Shown piece by piece: positions 35,485-45,307 of a stretch of 64,000 nucleotides of DNA. The position numbers were made by a program, and so were the translations under genes. This stretch comes from Candidatus Accumulibacter similis (GTDB lineage Bacteria; Pseudomonadota; Gammaproteobacteria; Burkholderiales; Rhodocyclaceae). Positions within the stretch are counted from its first letter, which is position 1; each line of letters starts with the position of its first letter. The DNA is taken from contig CP054595.1 in the NCBI GenBank assembly GCA_013347225.1, forward strand, positions 1,302,001-1,366,000. The letters run 5' to 3'. The notes under the pieces are model-generated. The model did not search any database. It was not told the DNA's origin and saw only the letters and a program-made list of their open reading frames with translations.

Positions 35485-35518
35485 TACGCCATTTTGCCCT
35501 AATCTGCCTGCTGCAGAC

Positions 35519-35534
35519 AGCAACTCCTCTGCCA
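35519..35534 (-). promoter_or_regulatory. sigma-54 promoter for flgA
   Basis: On the minus strand TGGCAGAGGAGTTGCT (35534-35519) has the diagnostic GG and GC separated by ten bases, and TGGCA and TTGCT match the sigma-54 consensus. It lies 35 bases upstream of flgA. The divergent 332-base flgA-flgB spacer (35485-35816) also holds the flgB promoter and otherwise shows no gene. Confidence 0.85.
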
Positions 35535-35764
35535 CGCGGCTCGCGGGCGGCTGCTGGCGGCAATATTTGCCGCGCGGCCGGCAAGTCCGGTCGCTCGGCG
35601 GCAGCAGCTGGCTTGACTGCCCGGTGGCGCCGCCAAGGGCCGGCGTCCAGCCGCCACCCCTGGCCGCGGCGCTTGGGCGCCAGCAACCAGGCGGCAGGAA
35701 GAGCGGTCGCCAAGCCACTGGTTCGGGCGCATGGCGCCACTCATGGTGCAGCGCACTGGTATCA

Positions 35765-35780
35765 CGGCATGAATATTGCT
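35765..35780 (+). promoter_or_regulatory. sigma-54 promoter for the flgB operon
   Basis: CGGCATGAATATTGCT (35765-35780) has GG and GC ten bases apart and matches the consensus at most conserved positions. It lies 36 bases upstream of flgB and is oriented toward flgBCDEFGHIJ. FlhB/FlhA-type loci with sigma-54 control normally use a FleQ-type activator, which is not in this window. Confidence 0.83.
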
Positions 35781-35816
35781 TGGACAATCGTAGTTCGACC
35801 GATCGAGGGGTGCCCG

Positions 35817-36221
35817 ATGCTCAGCAAGCTTGACCGCAATCTGCAGTTCCAGCAGCAGGCGCTTGGTCTGCGCGCCAGTCGGCAGCAGCTGTTGGCCGGC
35901 AACATTGCCAACGCCGATACGCCGAATTTCAAGGCACGCGATTTCAACTTCGCCGCTGCTCTCGAGAATGCGCTCGCTGGCAGGAGCGTCGGCGCCTTGC
36001 CGCTGACGATGACGGCGTCCCGCCATCTGGCGGGCGACCCGGATCAGCGGGCACCTTGGTTGTTGTATCGCCAGCCGGCGCAGCCGAGCGCCGATGGCAA
36101 TACGGTCGAAATGGATGTGGAGGGGGCGCAGTTGGCCGAGAACAGCATCTTCTACGAGGCTGGACTGAGCTTCGTCAGCGGCAAGATCAGAACCATGATG
36201 ACGGCGTTGCAGGGGCAGTAG
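35817..36221 (+). CDS. flgB: Flagellar proximal rod protein FlgB
   Basis: FlgB, 134 residues. The ATG at 35817 (MLSKLDRNLQFQQQALGLRA) was chosen. The rod-protein motif LLAGNIANADTPNFKARDF near the N-terminus and the C-terminal helix (YEAGLSFVSGKIRTMMTALQ) are typical. It is the first gene of the rod-hook operon. Confidence 0.95.
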   Translation: MLSKLDRNLQFQQQALGLRASRQQLLAGNIANADTPNFKARDFNFAAALENALAGRSVGALPLTMTASRHLAGDPDQRAPWLLYRQPAQPSADGNTVEMDVEGAQLAENSIFYEAGLSFVSGKIRTMMTALQGQ

Positions 36222-36223
36222 TC

Positions 36224-36628
36224 ATGGGCATGTTTACCACCTTCCACGTCGCCGGCAGCGCCCTGACGGCGCAGTCCGTCCGCCTCAATGCTGTCGCCAG
36301 CAACATGGCCAACGCCGAGAGCGTGATCGCTTCCGATGGCAAGCCCTATCGCGCCAGACAGGTGGTGTTCGCGGCGACGCCGATGGGCAATGCCGCAGCG
36401 CAGGGTGTCCGGGTGACCCGAGTCGTTGAGGACAGCAGTCCACCGCGCCTGGTCTATGATCCGCGCAACCCGGCGGCGAACGAACGGGGCTATGTCGAGA
36501 TGCCGAACGTCAGCGTGGTCGAAGAAATGACGAACATGATCTCGGCTGCACGCGCCTACCAGACCAATGCCGAGGTGATGAATACGGCCAAGCAACTGCT
36601 GCTGAAGACGCTGAGCATCGGCCAGTAG
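36224..36628 (+). CDS. flgC: Flagellar proximal rod protein FlgC
   Basis: FlgC, 134 residues, the same length as in E. coli. The ATG at 36224 (MGMFTTFHVAGSALTAQSVR) lies two bases after the flgB stop. RLNAVASNMANAES at the N-terminus and VVEEMTNMISAARAYQTNAE at the C-terminus are the paired motifs of axial rod proteins. Confidence 0.95.
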   Translation: MGMFTTFHVAGSALTAQSVRLNAVASNMANAESVIASDGKPYRARQVVFAATPMGNAAAQGVRVTRVVEDSSPPRLVYDPRNPAANERGYVEMPNVSVVEEMTNMISAARAYQTNAEVMNTAKQLLLKTLSIGQ

Positions 36629-36660
36629 TCATCGCCCATTTCCAAGTCGAGGAGAGTTTC

Positions 36661-37347
36661 ATGGCAGGTGTTCTTCAGGCAGTCAACGCTGCGAGCAACC
36701 TCTTTGCCGCGCTCAATACGCGGTCCGGCGACGGCGGAAGCGCGTCGGCAACGAGCAGCGAAGAGGTGCAGAATCGCTTTCTCAAGCTGTTGGTGACCCA
36801 GTTGCAGAACCAGGATCCGCTCAATCCGCTGGACAACGCGGCGGTCACCACGCAGGTCTCGCAGATCAGCACCGTCACCGGAATCGAAAAGCTGAACAGC
36901 ACCCTGGAAGCTCTGCTGGGCAGTTACCAGGATGCACAGGCCCTGCAGGGAGCGGCATTGATGGGGAGGAACGTCCTCGTTGCCGGTTCGCGTCTGGCGC
37001 TGGCCGGTGGTCAGGCGGTTGCCGGCGTCAACCTTGCCGAGGCCGCTGATCAGGTCAAGCTGACGATCCGTGATGGCGCGGGGAACGTCGTACAGAGCCA
37101 GAACCTCGGGGCGCGGGAGGCCGGCAGCTTCAGCTTCGCCTGGGATGGCAGGAACGATGCCGGGCTGCCCGTAGCGCCGGGCAACTACAGCTTCCAGGTC
37201 AGCGCGCTGCGCGGTGCAGACAAGGTGGCAGCCGAACCACTGCAGCTTGGCACGGTATCTGCTCTGGTGAAGACGGCGAAGGGTTTCGAACTTGAAGTCG
37301 GCGGCGTCGGCCGGATCGGTTTCGACAACGTACAGCAGATTCTCTAG
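36661..37347 (+). CDS. flgD: Flagellar hook-cap protein FlgD
   Basis: FlgD, 228 residues, the scaffold that caps the growing hook and is later discarded. The conserved N-terminal block FLKLLVTQLQNQDPLNPLDN drives export and capping. A FlgD Ig-like/Tudor region (SFAWDGRNDAGLPVAPGNYS) forms the second half. Confidence 0.95.
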   Translation: MAGVLQAVNAASNLFAALNTRSGDGGSASATSSEEVQNRFLKLLVTQLQNQDPLNPLDNAAVTTQVSQISTVTGIEKLNSTLEALLGSYQDAQALQGAALMGRNVLVAGSRLALAGGQAVAGVNLAEAADQVKLTIRDGAGNVVQSQNLGAREAGSFSFAWDGRNDAGLPVAPGNYSFQVSALRGADKVAAEPLQLGTVSALVKTAKGFELEVGGVGRIGFDNVQQIL

Positions 37348-37364
37348 GAAGATCGGGGGACAGA

Positions 37365-38615
37365 ATGAGTTTCCAACAAGGTTTGAGCGGTCTGGATGCG
37401 GCAGCCTCTTCGCTCGATGTGATCGGCAACAACGTTGCCAACGCCAGCACAGTCGGCTTCAAGCGTGCCAACGCCAACTTTGCCGATGTCTTTGCCGCCT
37501 CCCTGGGCATCGTTGGTGCCTCGCAGATCGGCATCGGCGTGTCGATCGGCGGGATCCAGCAACAGTTCACCCAGGGCAACCTGACGACCACCGACAATGC
37601 TCTCGACGTTGCGGTCAATGGCGGCGGCTTCTTCCGCATGAGCGACGATGGCGCCATCAGCTACACGCGCAACGGGCAGTTCCACATCGACAATCAGGGT
37701 TACATCATCAATGACCAGAAGCTTCGCCTGACCGGCTATCCAGTCAGCGTCACCGGCGCCATCACCCCCGCCAATCCGATCGAACTGCAACTCTCGGCGA
37801 GCCAGATTCCACCCCGCGCGACGAGCGACCCGCTAGCGGGCGACGTGGCGGCAGTACTAAATCTGGATTCCCGCGATACCGTCCCGGTGCTGTCACCTTT
37901 CGACTACACCAATCCATCGACCTACAATTTCTCGACCGCGCTGACCGTCTTCGACACGCTGGGAGTGTCGCACAACCTGACCACCTATTACGTCTTGAAC
38001 GCGCCGACACCTCCGACCGGCGGCGAGTGGACAGTGTATGCGACACTTGATGGTGCCAATCCGCAGGTCGTTCCCGGCGGCAATCTGGTTTTCAACACCT
38101 CGGGGGCGCTGAGTTCGGTACCTACCTACACGCTGCCGTCGTGGCCTCTGAGCAGCGGTGCCGTGACCCCTTGGTCGCCGGGAGTGATCGACTTCACCGG
38201 AACGACCCAGTATGGTAGTGCATCGAGCGTGGACCGCCTGACGCAGGGTGGTTATACAACCGGCAGCCTGGTCGGCATCGGTGTTCTCGGTGACGGTATC
38301 GTTCAGGGGCGCTACAGCAATGGCCAGACGCGCAGCATGGGGCAGTTGGTTCTGGCCACGTTTGCAGACCCCAATGGGTTGCTCAACCTGGGCAACAACC
38401 AGTGGAGTGAGACGTCGACCTCGGGGCCGGAACTGGTTGGCGCGCCGGCTTCGGGCAGTCGCGGCGTGATTCAGTCGGCGGCGGTCGAGGATTCCAACGT
38501 CGATCTGACCAACGAGCTGGTGGCGATGATCACCGCGCAACGCAACTACCAGGCCAATGCGCAGACGATCCAGACACAGGATCAGATCATGCAGACCCTG
38601 ATCAACCTGCGCTGA
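37365..38615 (+). CDS. flgE: Flagellar hook protein FlgE
   Basis: FlgE, 416 residues, the structural protein of the hook. N-terminal SFQQGLSGLDAAASSLDVIG and NNVANASTVGFKRA and C-terminal NVDLTNELVAMITAQRNYQA form the conserved core. The central part is variable, as usual for surface domains. It lies between flgD and flgF. Confidence 0.95.
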   Translation: MSFQQGLSGLDAAASSLDVIGNNVANASTVGFKRANANFADVFAASLGIVGASQIGIGVSIGGIQQQFTQGNLTTTDNALDVAVNGGGFFRMSDDGAISYTRNGQFHIDNQGYIINDQKLRLTGYPVSVTGAITPANPIELQLSASQIPPRATSDPLAGDVAAVLNLDSRDTVPVLSPFDYTNPSTYNFSTALTVFDTLGVSHNLTTYYVLNAPTPPTGGEWTVYATLDGANPQVVPGGNLVFNTSGALSSVPTYTLPSWPLSSGAVTPWSPGVIDFTGTTQYGSASSVDRLTQGGYTTGSLVGIGVLGDGIVQGRYSNGQTRSMGQLVLATFADPNGLLNLGNNQWSETSTSGPELVGAPASGSRGVIQSAAVEDSNVDLTNELVAMITAQRNYQANAQTIQTQDQIMQTLINLR

Positions 38616-38645
38616 TTGCCCGGTTCGTGACGGAACGGAGGCTGC

Positions 38646-39395
38646 ATGGATCGTCTGATCTACACTGCCATGAGCGGCGCCAAGCAGGCGTTCCTGCAGC
38701 AGGCAGGGGTCGCGCACAATCTGGCGAATGTGGCGACCGTCGGTTATCGTGCGATGGAGAGCCGATTCCGTGCCGTACCCGTGCTCGGCGCCGGGCAGCC
38801 GACGCGGGCCTTCACGGTCGACGCCTCGGTCGCCAATAGCTTCGAACAGGGGCCATTGATGACCACCGGGCGGCCGCTCGACGTCGCCCTGCGTGGACGC
38901 GGATGGATCGCGGTTCAGGGAGCTGACGGCAGTGAGGCCTACACGCGTGCCGGCAACCTGGTGACCGATGCCAACGGCGTCCTGCAGACCAGTTCCGGCA
39001 ACCTCGTCCTCGGTGAGGGCGGGCCGATCACGCTGCCGCCGGACAACAACATCGTCATTGCTGCCGACGGCACGGTATCCGGTGTCCCCCGCCCCGGCGC
39101 AGGTGCCGCGAGCAGCGTCAATGTGGTCGGCCGGATCAAGCTCGTCAAGCCACCGGAGAACGATCTGGTGCGCGGTGACGACGGGCTTTTCCGCACGCGC
39201 AACGCCGAGCCGGCGATCGCGGACGAGACCGTGCAACTCGAGCCTGGCGCACTCGAGGGCAGCAACGTGAATTCGGTCGACGCGATGGTGCGCATGATCA
39301 GCCTGGCGCGTCAGTTCGAACTGCAGGTCCGGATGCTGCAGACGGCCGAGGCGAACGACCGTGCCGCAACCGCCTTGCTCACCATGAACCGCTGA
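38646..39395 (+). CDS. flgF: Flagellar proximal rod protein FlgF
   Basis: FlgF, 249 residues. [20 protein letters not shown] and [18 protein letters not shown] are the N-terminal rod motifs, and [20 protein letters not shown] is the C-terminal one. The order flgE-flgF-flgG is canonical. Confidence 0.95.
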   Translation: MDRLIYTAMSGAKQAFLQQAGVAHNLANVATVGYRAMESRFRAVPVLGAGQPTRAFTVDASVANSFEQGPLMTTGRPLDVALRGRGWIAVQGADGSEAYTRAGNLVTDANGVLQTSSGNLVLGEGGPITLPPDNNIVIAADGTVSGVPRPGAGAASSVNVVGRIKLVKPPENDLVRGDDGLFRTRNAEPAIADETVQLEPGALEGSNVNSVDAMVRMISLARQFELQVRMLQTAEANDRAATALLTMNR

Positions 39396-39405
39396 TCGGA
39401 AACCG

Positions 39406-40188
39406 ATGATCACCTCTCTCTGGACCGCGAGTACAGGTCTCACCGCACAGCAGGTGCAGATCGACATCATTGCCAACAACCTGGCGAACGTCAGCACCAA
39501 CGGCTTCAAGCAGGCACGGGGAATCTTCGCCGACCTGCTCTACCAGACCGTGCGCCAGCCGGGTGCGCAGTCGTCGCAGACCACCCAGATCCCAGACGGA
39601 CTGCAGATCGGTCTCGGCACGGTGCCCGTGTCGACCGGTCGCATCTTCACCCAGGGGTCGCTGCAGCAGACCGGCAACAGTCTCGACATGGCGATCGACG
39701 GGGCGGGTTTCTTCCAGGTGTTGCTGCCGGACGGGACCAACGCCTACACGCGGGACGGGTCGTTCCAGAAAGACAATCAGGGGCAGATCGTCACCGCCAG
39801 TGGCTATCCGGTGCAGCCGGCGATCACCATCCCGCAGAACGCGCTGACCGTGACCGTCGCCACCGATGGCGTCGTCAGCGTCACCCTGCCGAACGTCACC
39901 ACGCCGCTGCAGATCGGAACCATCCAGGTGGCGACCTTCATCAACAATGGCGGCCTGCAGAGTCTGGGCGACAACCTCTATCAGGAAACGGCGTCGAGCG
40001 GCACGCCGACGCTGAACACACCAGGCAGCAACGGCGCCGGCATGGTGGTCCAGTCCTATGTCGAGGCTTCGAATGTGAACGTCGCGCAGGAACTGGTGCT
40101 GATGATCCAGACGCAGCGGGCGTACGAGCTGAACGCCAAGGTCGTGTCGACGTCGGACCAGATGTTGGCGCGTCTGACGCAGCTGTAG
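39406..40188 (+). CDS. flgG: Flagellar distal rod protein FlgG
   Basis: FlgG, 260 residues, as in E. coli. [20 protein letters not shown] and the C-terminal [20 protein letters not shown] are diagnostic. The distal rod formed by this protein is surrounded by the P- and L-rings encoded by the next two genes. Confidence 0.96.
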   Translation: MITSLWTASTGLTAQQVQIDIIANNLANVSTNGFKQARGIFADLLYQTVRQPGAQSSQTTQIPDGLQIGLGTVPVSTGRIFTQGSLQQTGNSLDMAIDGAGFFQVLLPDGTNAYTRDGSFQKDNQGQIVTASGYPVQPAITIPQNALTVTVATDGVVSVTLPNVTTPLQIGTIQVATFINNGGLQSLGDNLYQETASSGTPTLNTPGSNGAGMVVQSYVEASNVNVAQELVLMIQTQRAYELNAKVVSTSDQMLARLTQL

Positions 40189-40198
40189 GAAACCGTCC

Positions 40199-40873
40199 AT
40201 GCCTGCCCGACCATCCCGGCTGCTGCCTCTCGCTCTCCTGCTGCTCGCCGCCTGTACCACCGTGCCGCCAACCAACGTGCATCAGCCGATGACTGCCCGA
40301 CCGCAGCCGCGGCCGGAGCAGTTGGCGGCAGCTCTGGCCTCGACTGGCAGCATCTATCAGGCGGGTGCCTCGCGCACGCTGTTCGAGGATCGGCGTGCGC
40401 GGTATGTCGGCGACACGATCACGGTGACGATCACCGAGAACACTTCCGCGGCAACGAAGTCGAACAACAGCGTCGCCAAGACCGGCAGCATCAACGCCTC
40501 GGTCGGGCCGAACCTCAATCTGCCGGGGAAGACTCTGACCGAACTCAAGGCGAACAGCAGCAACGTTGCCAGCGGCAAGGGCGATGCGGCCGCAAACAAC
40601 GTGTTCACCGGGACAATCACGGTGACGGTGGTCGAGGTCCTGCCGAATGGCAATCTGCTGGTATCCGGCGAGAAACAGGTGGCGATTGGTCATGGGCAGG
40701 AATACATCCGCCTGTCGGGCGTCGTCAATCCCTACTTTGTCAACGCCACCAACACCATCGCTTCGTCACAGATCGCCGATGCGCGCATTGAGTACAAGGA
40801 GAGCGGTGCCATCAGCGAGGCGCAGGTGATGGGCTGGCTGGCCCGCTTCTTTCTCACCGTTCTCCCCTTCTGA
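40199..40873 (+). CDS. flgH: Flagellar L-ring lipoprotein FlgH
   Basis: FlgH, 224 residues, an outer-membrane lipoprotein. The signal peptide ends in the lipobox LLAAC with acylated C19. FEDRRARYVGDTITVTITEN and ANNVFTGTITVTVVEVLPNG are conserved L-ring segments, and the C-terminal GWLARFFLTVLPF is the family ending. Confidence 0.95.
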   Translation: MPARPSRLLPLALLLLAACTTVPPTNVHQPMTARPQPRPEQLAAALASTGSIYQAGASRTLFEDRRARYVGDTITVTITENTSAATKSNNSVAKTGSINASVGPNLNLPGKTLTELKANSSNVASGKGDAAANNVFTGTITVTVVEVLPNGNLLVSGEKQVAIGHGQEYIRLSGVVNPYFVNATNTIASSQIADARIEYKESGAISEAQVMGWLARFFLTVLPF

Positions 40874-40875
40874 GC

Positions 40876-40942
40876 ATCGCAAGCGCTCTGGTCGCGCGCA
40901 CGATGTCTCATAAGAAACAGATGCTTGCGATTCTTATTTCTT
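40876..40942 (+). other. Inverted repeats in the flgH-flgI spacer
   Basis: ATCGCAAGC (40876-40884) and GCTTGCGAT (40923-40931) form a perfect 9-bp inverted repeat 38 bases apart. AAGAAA (40912-40917) in the loop can pair with TTTCTT (40937-40942) beyond the stem, giving a possible pseudoknot just upstream of the flgI ribosome-binding site. No T-run follows. The role is unknown. Confidence 0.35.
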
Positions 40943-40958
40943 GAGAGGAAGACAGACC

Positions 40959-42095
40959 ATGTTCCCGATCATCGCCGGCAGGCCCCGCTGCACACGGGTC
41001 GGTGCGGCAATTCTTGCCGTCCTGGCGCTGGCAATGCCGAAGACGGCCGTGGCGGCGGAAAGGATCAAGGATCTGGCGTCCTTGCAGGGGGTGCGCAACA
41101 ACCAACTGGTCGGTTATGGTCTGGTGGTCGGACTCGACGGCAGCGGCGACCAGACGACGCAGGCGCCCTTCACGTCGCAGAGCATCATCAACATGCTGGC
41201 GCAATTGGGTACTACCGTGAGCTCGGTGCAGGGGTTACAGCTGAAGAACGTCGCGGCGGTGATGGTGACGGCCAATCTGCCGCCCTTTGCGCGCATCGGC
41301 CAGCAGATCGACGTGACCGTCTCGTCGATGGGGAACGCCAAGAGCCTGCGCGGCGGGACGCTGGTGATGACGCCGCTGAAGGGCGCCGACGGCCAGATAT
41401 ACGCCCAGGCGCAGGGCAACCTGCTGGTCGGCGGCGCCGGCGCGGCGTCCGGTGGCAGCAAGGTGGTGGTCAACCACCTGCTGGCGGGTCGCATTGCCGG
41501 AGGAGCGACGGTCGAGCGCGAAGTCCCGACGGCGCTTGGCCAGGGGCCATTCGTGCACTATGAACTCGGAGCGACGGATTTCGGGACCGCGCAGAAGGTG
41601 GTCGAGGCGATCAACCGGGAGACGGCACCGGGGGTCGCCCAGGCTCTCGACGGACGGGTGATTCGCGTCATCGCCCCCGAGGAGGCGAACAGTCGCGTCG
41701 CTTTCCTCGGGCGGATCGAGAACCTCGAAGTTCGACCGACGAAGACGGTGGCGAAGGTGATCATCAATCCGCGCACCGGTTCGGTGGTCATGAACCAGAC
41801 GGTCACCATCGACTCCTGCGCGGTCGCTCATGGTAATCTTTCGGTGATCATCAACACGGAGCAGAAGGTCAGTCAGCCCAACCCGCTGGCAGCCGGACAG
41901 ACGGTGACGACGACGCAGAGCGAGATTGACATCAAGCAGGGCGGCGGGTCGCTGATCCACCTCAAGGCGGGGGTCAGCCTTGCCGAGGTGGTGAAGGCGA
42001 TCAATGCACTTGGCGCCGGACCACAGGATCTGCTGTCGATCCTGCAGTCGATGAAGGCCGCCGGCGCGCTGCGTGCCGAACTCGAGATCATCTGA
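40959..42095 (+). CDS. flgI: Flagellar P-ring protein FlgI
   Basis: FlgI, 378 residues, a periplasmic P-ring protein. The ATG at 40959 with GAGAGGAA upstream gives a standard signal peptide ending in [13 protein letters not shown] at 40941 is an alternative. [20 protein letters not shown] and [20 protein letters not shown] are strongly conserved. Its chaperone FlgA is encoded divergently upstream. Confidence 0.96.
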   Translation: MFPIIAGRPRCTRVGAAILAVLALAMPKTAVAAERIKDLASLQGVRNNQLVGYGLVVGLDGSGDQTTQAPFTSQSIINMLAQLGTTVSSVQGLQLKNVAAVMVTANLPPFARIGQQIDVTVSSMGNAKSLRGGTLVMTPLKGADGQIYAQAQGNLLVGGAGAASGGSKVVVNHLLAGRIAGGATVEREVPTALGQGPFVHYELGATDFGTAQKVVEAINRETAPGVAQALDGRVIRVIAPEEANSRVAFLGRIENLEVRPTKTVAKVIINPRTGSVVMNQTVTIDSCAVAHGNLSVIINTEQKVSQPNPLAAGQTVTTTQSEIDIKQGGGSLIHLKAGVSLAEVVKAINALGAGPQDLLSILQSMKAAGALRAELEII

Positions 42096-42134
42096 GCTGC
42101 GCCCCGTGCGGGAGAACTTGGCGATGTTCCAATC

Positions 42135-43070
42135 ATGAAGGCTCCTGAGCTCGCAACGCAGCGCCTGGTACTCGACCCGGCTGCTGCCGGCGACCTGCGC
42201 AACCGGTTGCGCACCGATCCGCAGGCGGGAGTCAGGCAGGCGGCGCGACAGTTCGAGGGAATGCTTCTGCACCTGATGCTGAAAAGCATGCGCGATGCGA
42301 CGCCGACCAGTGGCGTCCTGGACAGCGAGCAGAGCCGCTTCTTCGCCGCGATTGGCGACCAGCAACTGGCGCAGGAACTGGCCTCGCAGGCTCCCCTCGG
42401 TTTCGCCGGGTTGATCGAGAGGCAACTCGCACGGCAACGAGGCGGCGTTGTGCAAACAGTCCCGCCGGCGCTGGGCTCAGGGTCGCCCGCGCAGTCGGTG
42501 CTGCCGGCAAGACGTCCACTGCCAGCCGTTGCGGCAGATCAGCCGGAGGTGCCACGCGCCGCCGCTGCCACGCCGGACGCCCGGGCCGACAGTGCGCAGC
42601 GCCGGCGCGATTTCGTCGATCGCGTCTGGTCGCACGCGGTCGAAGCCGCGACTCGGACCGGTGTTCCGGCACACTTCCTGGTTGCCCAGTCGGCGCTCGA
42701 GAGTGGTTGGGGAAAGCGTGAGCTGCGCATGGCCGACGGCTCGCCCAGCTTCAACGTCTTTGGCATCAAGGCCGGTCGCGGTTGGTCGGGTGCGACCGTC
42801 GAAGTGCAGACTACCGAGTTCGTCGATGGCATGCCGCAGAGCGTGCGAGCGAAGTTTCGTGCCTACGATTCCTATGCCGAGGCCTTCCGCGACTACGCGC
42901 AACTGCTCAGCAACCACCCGCGCTACGCCTCCGTCATCGGGCAGCAGGATGGTGTCCAGTTTGCACGTTCCCTGCAGCGGGCGGGCTATGCGACCGATCC
43001 GATGTATGCGGACAAGCTCGCTCGCATCATCGGTGGCAGCACGCTGCGACAGGCACTGTCTGCGGCCTGA
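42135..43070 (+). CDS. flgJ: Flagellar rod cap and peptidoglycan hydrolase FlgJ
   Basis: FlgJ, 311 residues, dual-domain form. The N-terminal rod-cap domain (QAARQFEGMLLHLMLKSMRD) is joined by a variable linker to a C-terminal glucosaminidase/muramidase domain that opens the cell wall for the rod. The catalytic glutamate is E189 in QSALESGWGKRELR. NVFGIKAGRGWSG and NHPRYASVI are further family blocks. Confidence 0.95.
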   Translation: MKAPELATQRLVLDPAAAGDLRNRLRTDPQAGVRQAARQFEGMLLHLMLKSMRDATPTSGVLDSEQSRFFAAIGDQQLAQELASQAPLGFAGLIERQLARQRGGVVQTVPPALGSGSPAQSVLPARRPLPAVAADQPEVPRAAAATPDARADSAQRRRDFVDRVWSHAVEAATRTGVPAHFLVAQSALESGWGKRELRMADGSPSFNVFGIKAGRGWSGATVEVQTTEFVDGMPQSVRAKFRAYDSYAEAFRDYAQLLSNHPRYASVIGQQDGVQFARSLQRAGYATDPMYADKLARIIGGSTLRQALSAA

Positions 43071-43089
43071 TTTCTTTTCCCGGAGAGGC

Positions 43090-43116
43090 TAAACTCTCGC
43101 GCCAGGCGGCCGTTGA
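43090..43116 (+). promoter_or_regulatory. sigma-28 promoter for flgK
   Basis: TAAACTCT (43090-43097), an 11-base spacer and GCCGTTGA (43109-43116) match the sigma-28 consensus TAAAGTTT-N11-GCCGATAA with exact spacing. It lies 28 bases upstream of flgK, so the hook-filament junction genes can be expressed separately from the flgB operon as class III genes. Confidence 0.8.
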
Positions 43117-43143
43117 CCAAACCATCAAACAGGAAGTTATCGC

Positions 43144-45189
43144 ATGGGCTCAGGAATCCTTGGTACAGGTGTCAGCGGCCTGCTGGCCGCGCAGCACGGG
43201 TTGCAGACCACCGAACACAACATTGCCAACGCCAACACTCCGGGCTACACGCGGCAGCGGGTGCTCCAGGGAAGCAACGCGGGCGTGAACACCGGTTCCG
43301 GCTTTCTCGGTCAGGGTACCCATGTGGCGACCGTCGAGCGGCTGTACAGCCGCTTTCTCACCGAGCAGGTGGACCGTTCGCAGAGTGGCGCCAGCCAGCT
43401 CGATACCTATGCGGCACAGATCAAGCAGATCGACAACCTGCTCGCCGACAGCAGTGCCGGCCTGTCGCCGGCACTGCAGGGTTTCTTTGATGGAGTTGCA
43501 CAGGTGGCGGCCAATCCGTCTCACTTGCCGAGCCGGCAGACCCTGGTCTCCAATGCGCAGGGGTTGAGCGCCCGCTACCAGTCGCTGGGCACGCAACTCG
43601 CCCAAATGTACGACGGCATCAATGGCGAAATCAGGGACAGTGTCAAGGCCATCAACTCCTACGCCGAACAGATTGCCCGCCTGAACGAGCAGATCGGCCT
43701 CGCGCAGGCGTCGACCGGCCATTCTGCCAATGACCTCCTGGACACCCGTGACTACCTGGTCGCCCAACTGAACACCCTGATCAGGGCGAGAAGCAGCGCC
43801 AATGGAGACGGCAGCATCAACATCTTCGTCGGCAATGGTCAGCAACTGGTCGTCGGGTCGCAGTCGATCGGCCTTGCCGTCACCGTCTCGGCCAGTGATC
43901 CGTCGCGTCTGGCGGTCGGTGTGAAGAGCAACGCCGGAGTACAGGAGATGCCGGAGTCGTTGATCAGCGGCGGCGCATTGGGGGGCTTGCTGGCTTTTCG
44001 CAGCGAATCGCTGGACCGCGTGAGCAGCGACCTGGGACGCAGTGCGGTCTCGCTGGCGCTGACCGTCAACGCTCAGAGCGCGCTCGGGCAGGACCTCCTC
44101 GGCCAGTCGAATCTGTCGCCGCCGCCGTCGGGCTTCACGCCGGAATTGTTCACGGTCGCCGAGCCCGGCGTGCAGGCCGATAACCGGAATCCGGCCGGCA
44201 GCCCGCGCGTCAGTGCAAGCTTCACGACGCCGCCGCCGTTCAGCGGCAACTTCTATACCGACCTCGTGGCGAGCGATTACCGCCTCACTTCCGACGGCGC
44301 CAGCGTCACCCTGACCCGGCTGGCGGACAAGCGGCAGTGGACGGCGGCTGACCTGGCAGCTCTGGACGTGCAGTTGCAGGGTGAGCCGCAGGGCTTCTCG
44401 CTCGCTTCGTCGGCGCCTTTGCCGGCAGGTGCCAGCTATCTCGTGCAGCCGACGCGCGACGCGGCGAGCAAGATCGCGGTCAACCCGGCAGTGGTGGCCG
44501 ATCCGCGCCTGATCCCGGCGGCCGCCCCGATCAGGACCAGTGCCAGCGCGTCGAACACTGGTTCGGCGCGGGTCTCGCCCGGCAGTGTCGGGCCGGGATA
44601 CGAGGCTCTCGGCGCCGCCCTGCCGCTTGCCGTCGTGTACGAGAACGGTCAGTTGCGCAATTTTCCGGCCGGTACGCAGGTGTCGATCGACGGTGGCGCA
44701 CCACAGCTGATCGCCAGCACCGCCAGTGGCGTACCCTACACCAGCGGCGCCAGCGTCACCCTCGTCGGGGCGGCCAATACCACCCCGCCCAGCGGTATCA
44801 CGTTCAGCATCAGCGGAGTGCCGAACAACGGTGACAGTTTCGTGCTGGCGAGAAACGCCGGCGCCACTGCCGATGGCCGCAACATCCTGGCGCTCGCGGA
44901 ACTGCAGACGCGGGACACCATGTCCGGCAAGACGGCTTCGTTCCAGGAAAGCTACGCGCAGTTGGTCAGCGAAAACGGCAACCGAACCAGGCAGGCACAG
45001 ATCGGCGGTGAGGCGCAGAAAGCATTGCTGAAGCAGGCACAGGAGAGCCGCGATTCGCTTTCGGGAGTCAATCTCGACGAGGAAGCCGCCAACCTGATCC
45101 GCTATCAGCAGGCGTACCAGGCGTCGGCGAAGGCGCTGCAGATTGCTACCGACCTGTTCGACACCATCCTGGGCATCGCGGGTCGTTAG
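43144..45189 (+). CDS. flgK: Flagellar hook-associated protein 1 (HAP1) FlgK
   Basis: FlgK, 681 residues (E. coli 547). The N-terminal TGVSGLLAAQHGLQTTEHNI, NIANANTPGYTRQRV and the C-terminal GVNLDEEAANLIRYQQAYQA form the conserved helical core. The extra length sits in the central surface domain (about residues 330-590). It joins the hook to the filament with FlgL and is chaperoned by FlgN. Confidence 0.95.
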   Translation: MGSGILGTGVSGLLAAQHGLQTTEHNIANANTPGYTRQRVLQGSNAGVNTGSGFLGQGTHVATVERLYSRFLTEQVDRSQSGASQLDTYAAQIKQIDNLLADSSAGLSPALQGFFDGVAQVAANPSHLPSRQTLVSNAQGLSARYQSLGTQLAQMYDGINGEIRDSVKAINSYAEQIARLNEQIGLAQASTGHSANDLLDTRDYLVAQLNTLIRARSSANGDGSINIFVGNGQQLVVGSQSIGLAVTVSASDPSRLAVGVKSNAGVQEMPESLISGGALGGLLAFRSESLDRVSSDLGRSAVSLALTVNAQSALGQDLLGQSNLSPPPSGFTPELFTVAEPGVQADNRNPAGSPRVSASFTTPPPFSGNFYTDLVASDYRLTSDGASVTLTRLADKRQWTAADLAALDVQLQGEPQGFSLASSAPLPAGASYLVQPTRDAASKIAVNPAVVADPRLIPAAAPIRTSASASNTGSARVSPGSVGPGYEALGAALPLAVVYENGQLRNFPAGTQVSIDGGAPQLIASTASGVPYTSGASVTLVGAANTTPPSGITFSISGVPNNGDSFVLARNAGATADGRNILALAELQTRDTMSGKTASFQESYAQLVSENGNRTRQAQIGGEAQKALLKQAQESRDSLSGVNLDEEAANLIRYQQAYQASAKALQIATDLFDTILGIAGR

Positions 45190-45307
45190 CGTCGCAGATT
45201 GACCATGGTGTCGCGCATAGCCGGGTCGGATGCGCTGCATGTGGACGGTGATTGCTGACCATTTTTCTTGTTTGGCGAAAGCGAAGTGACCGAGGTAGGA
45301 GGACTGG

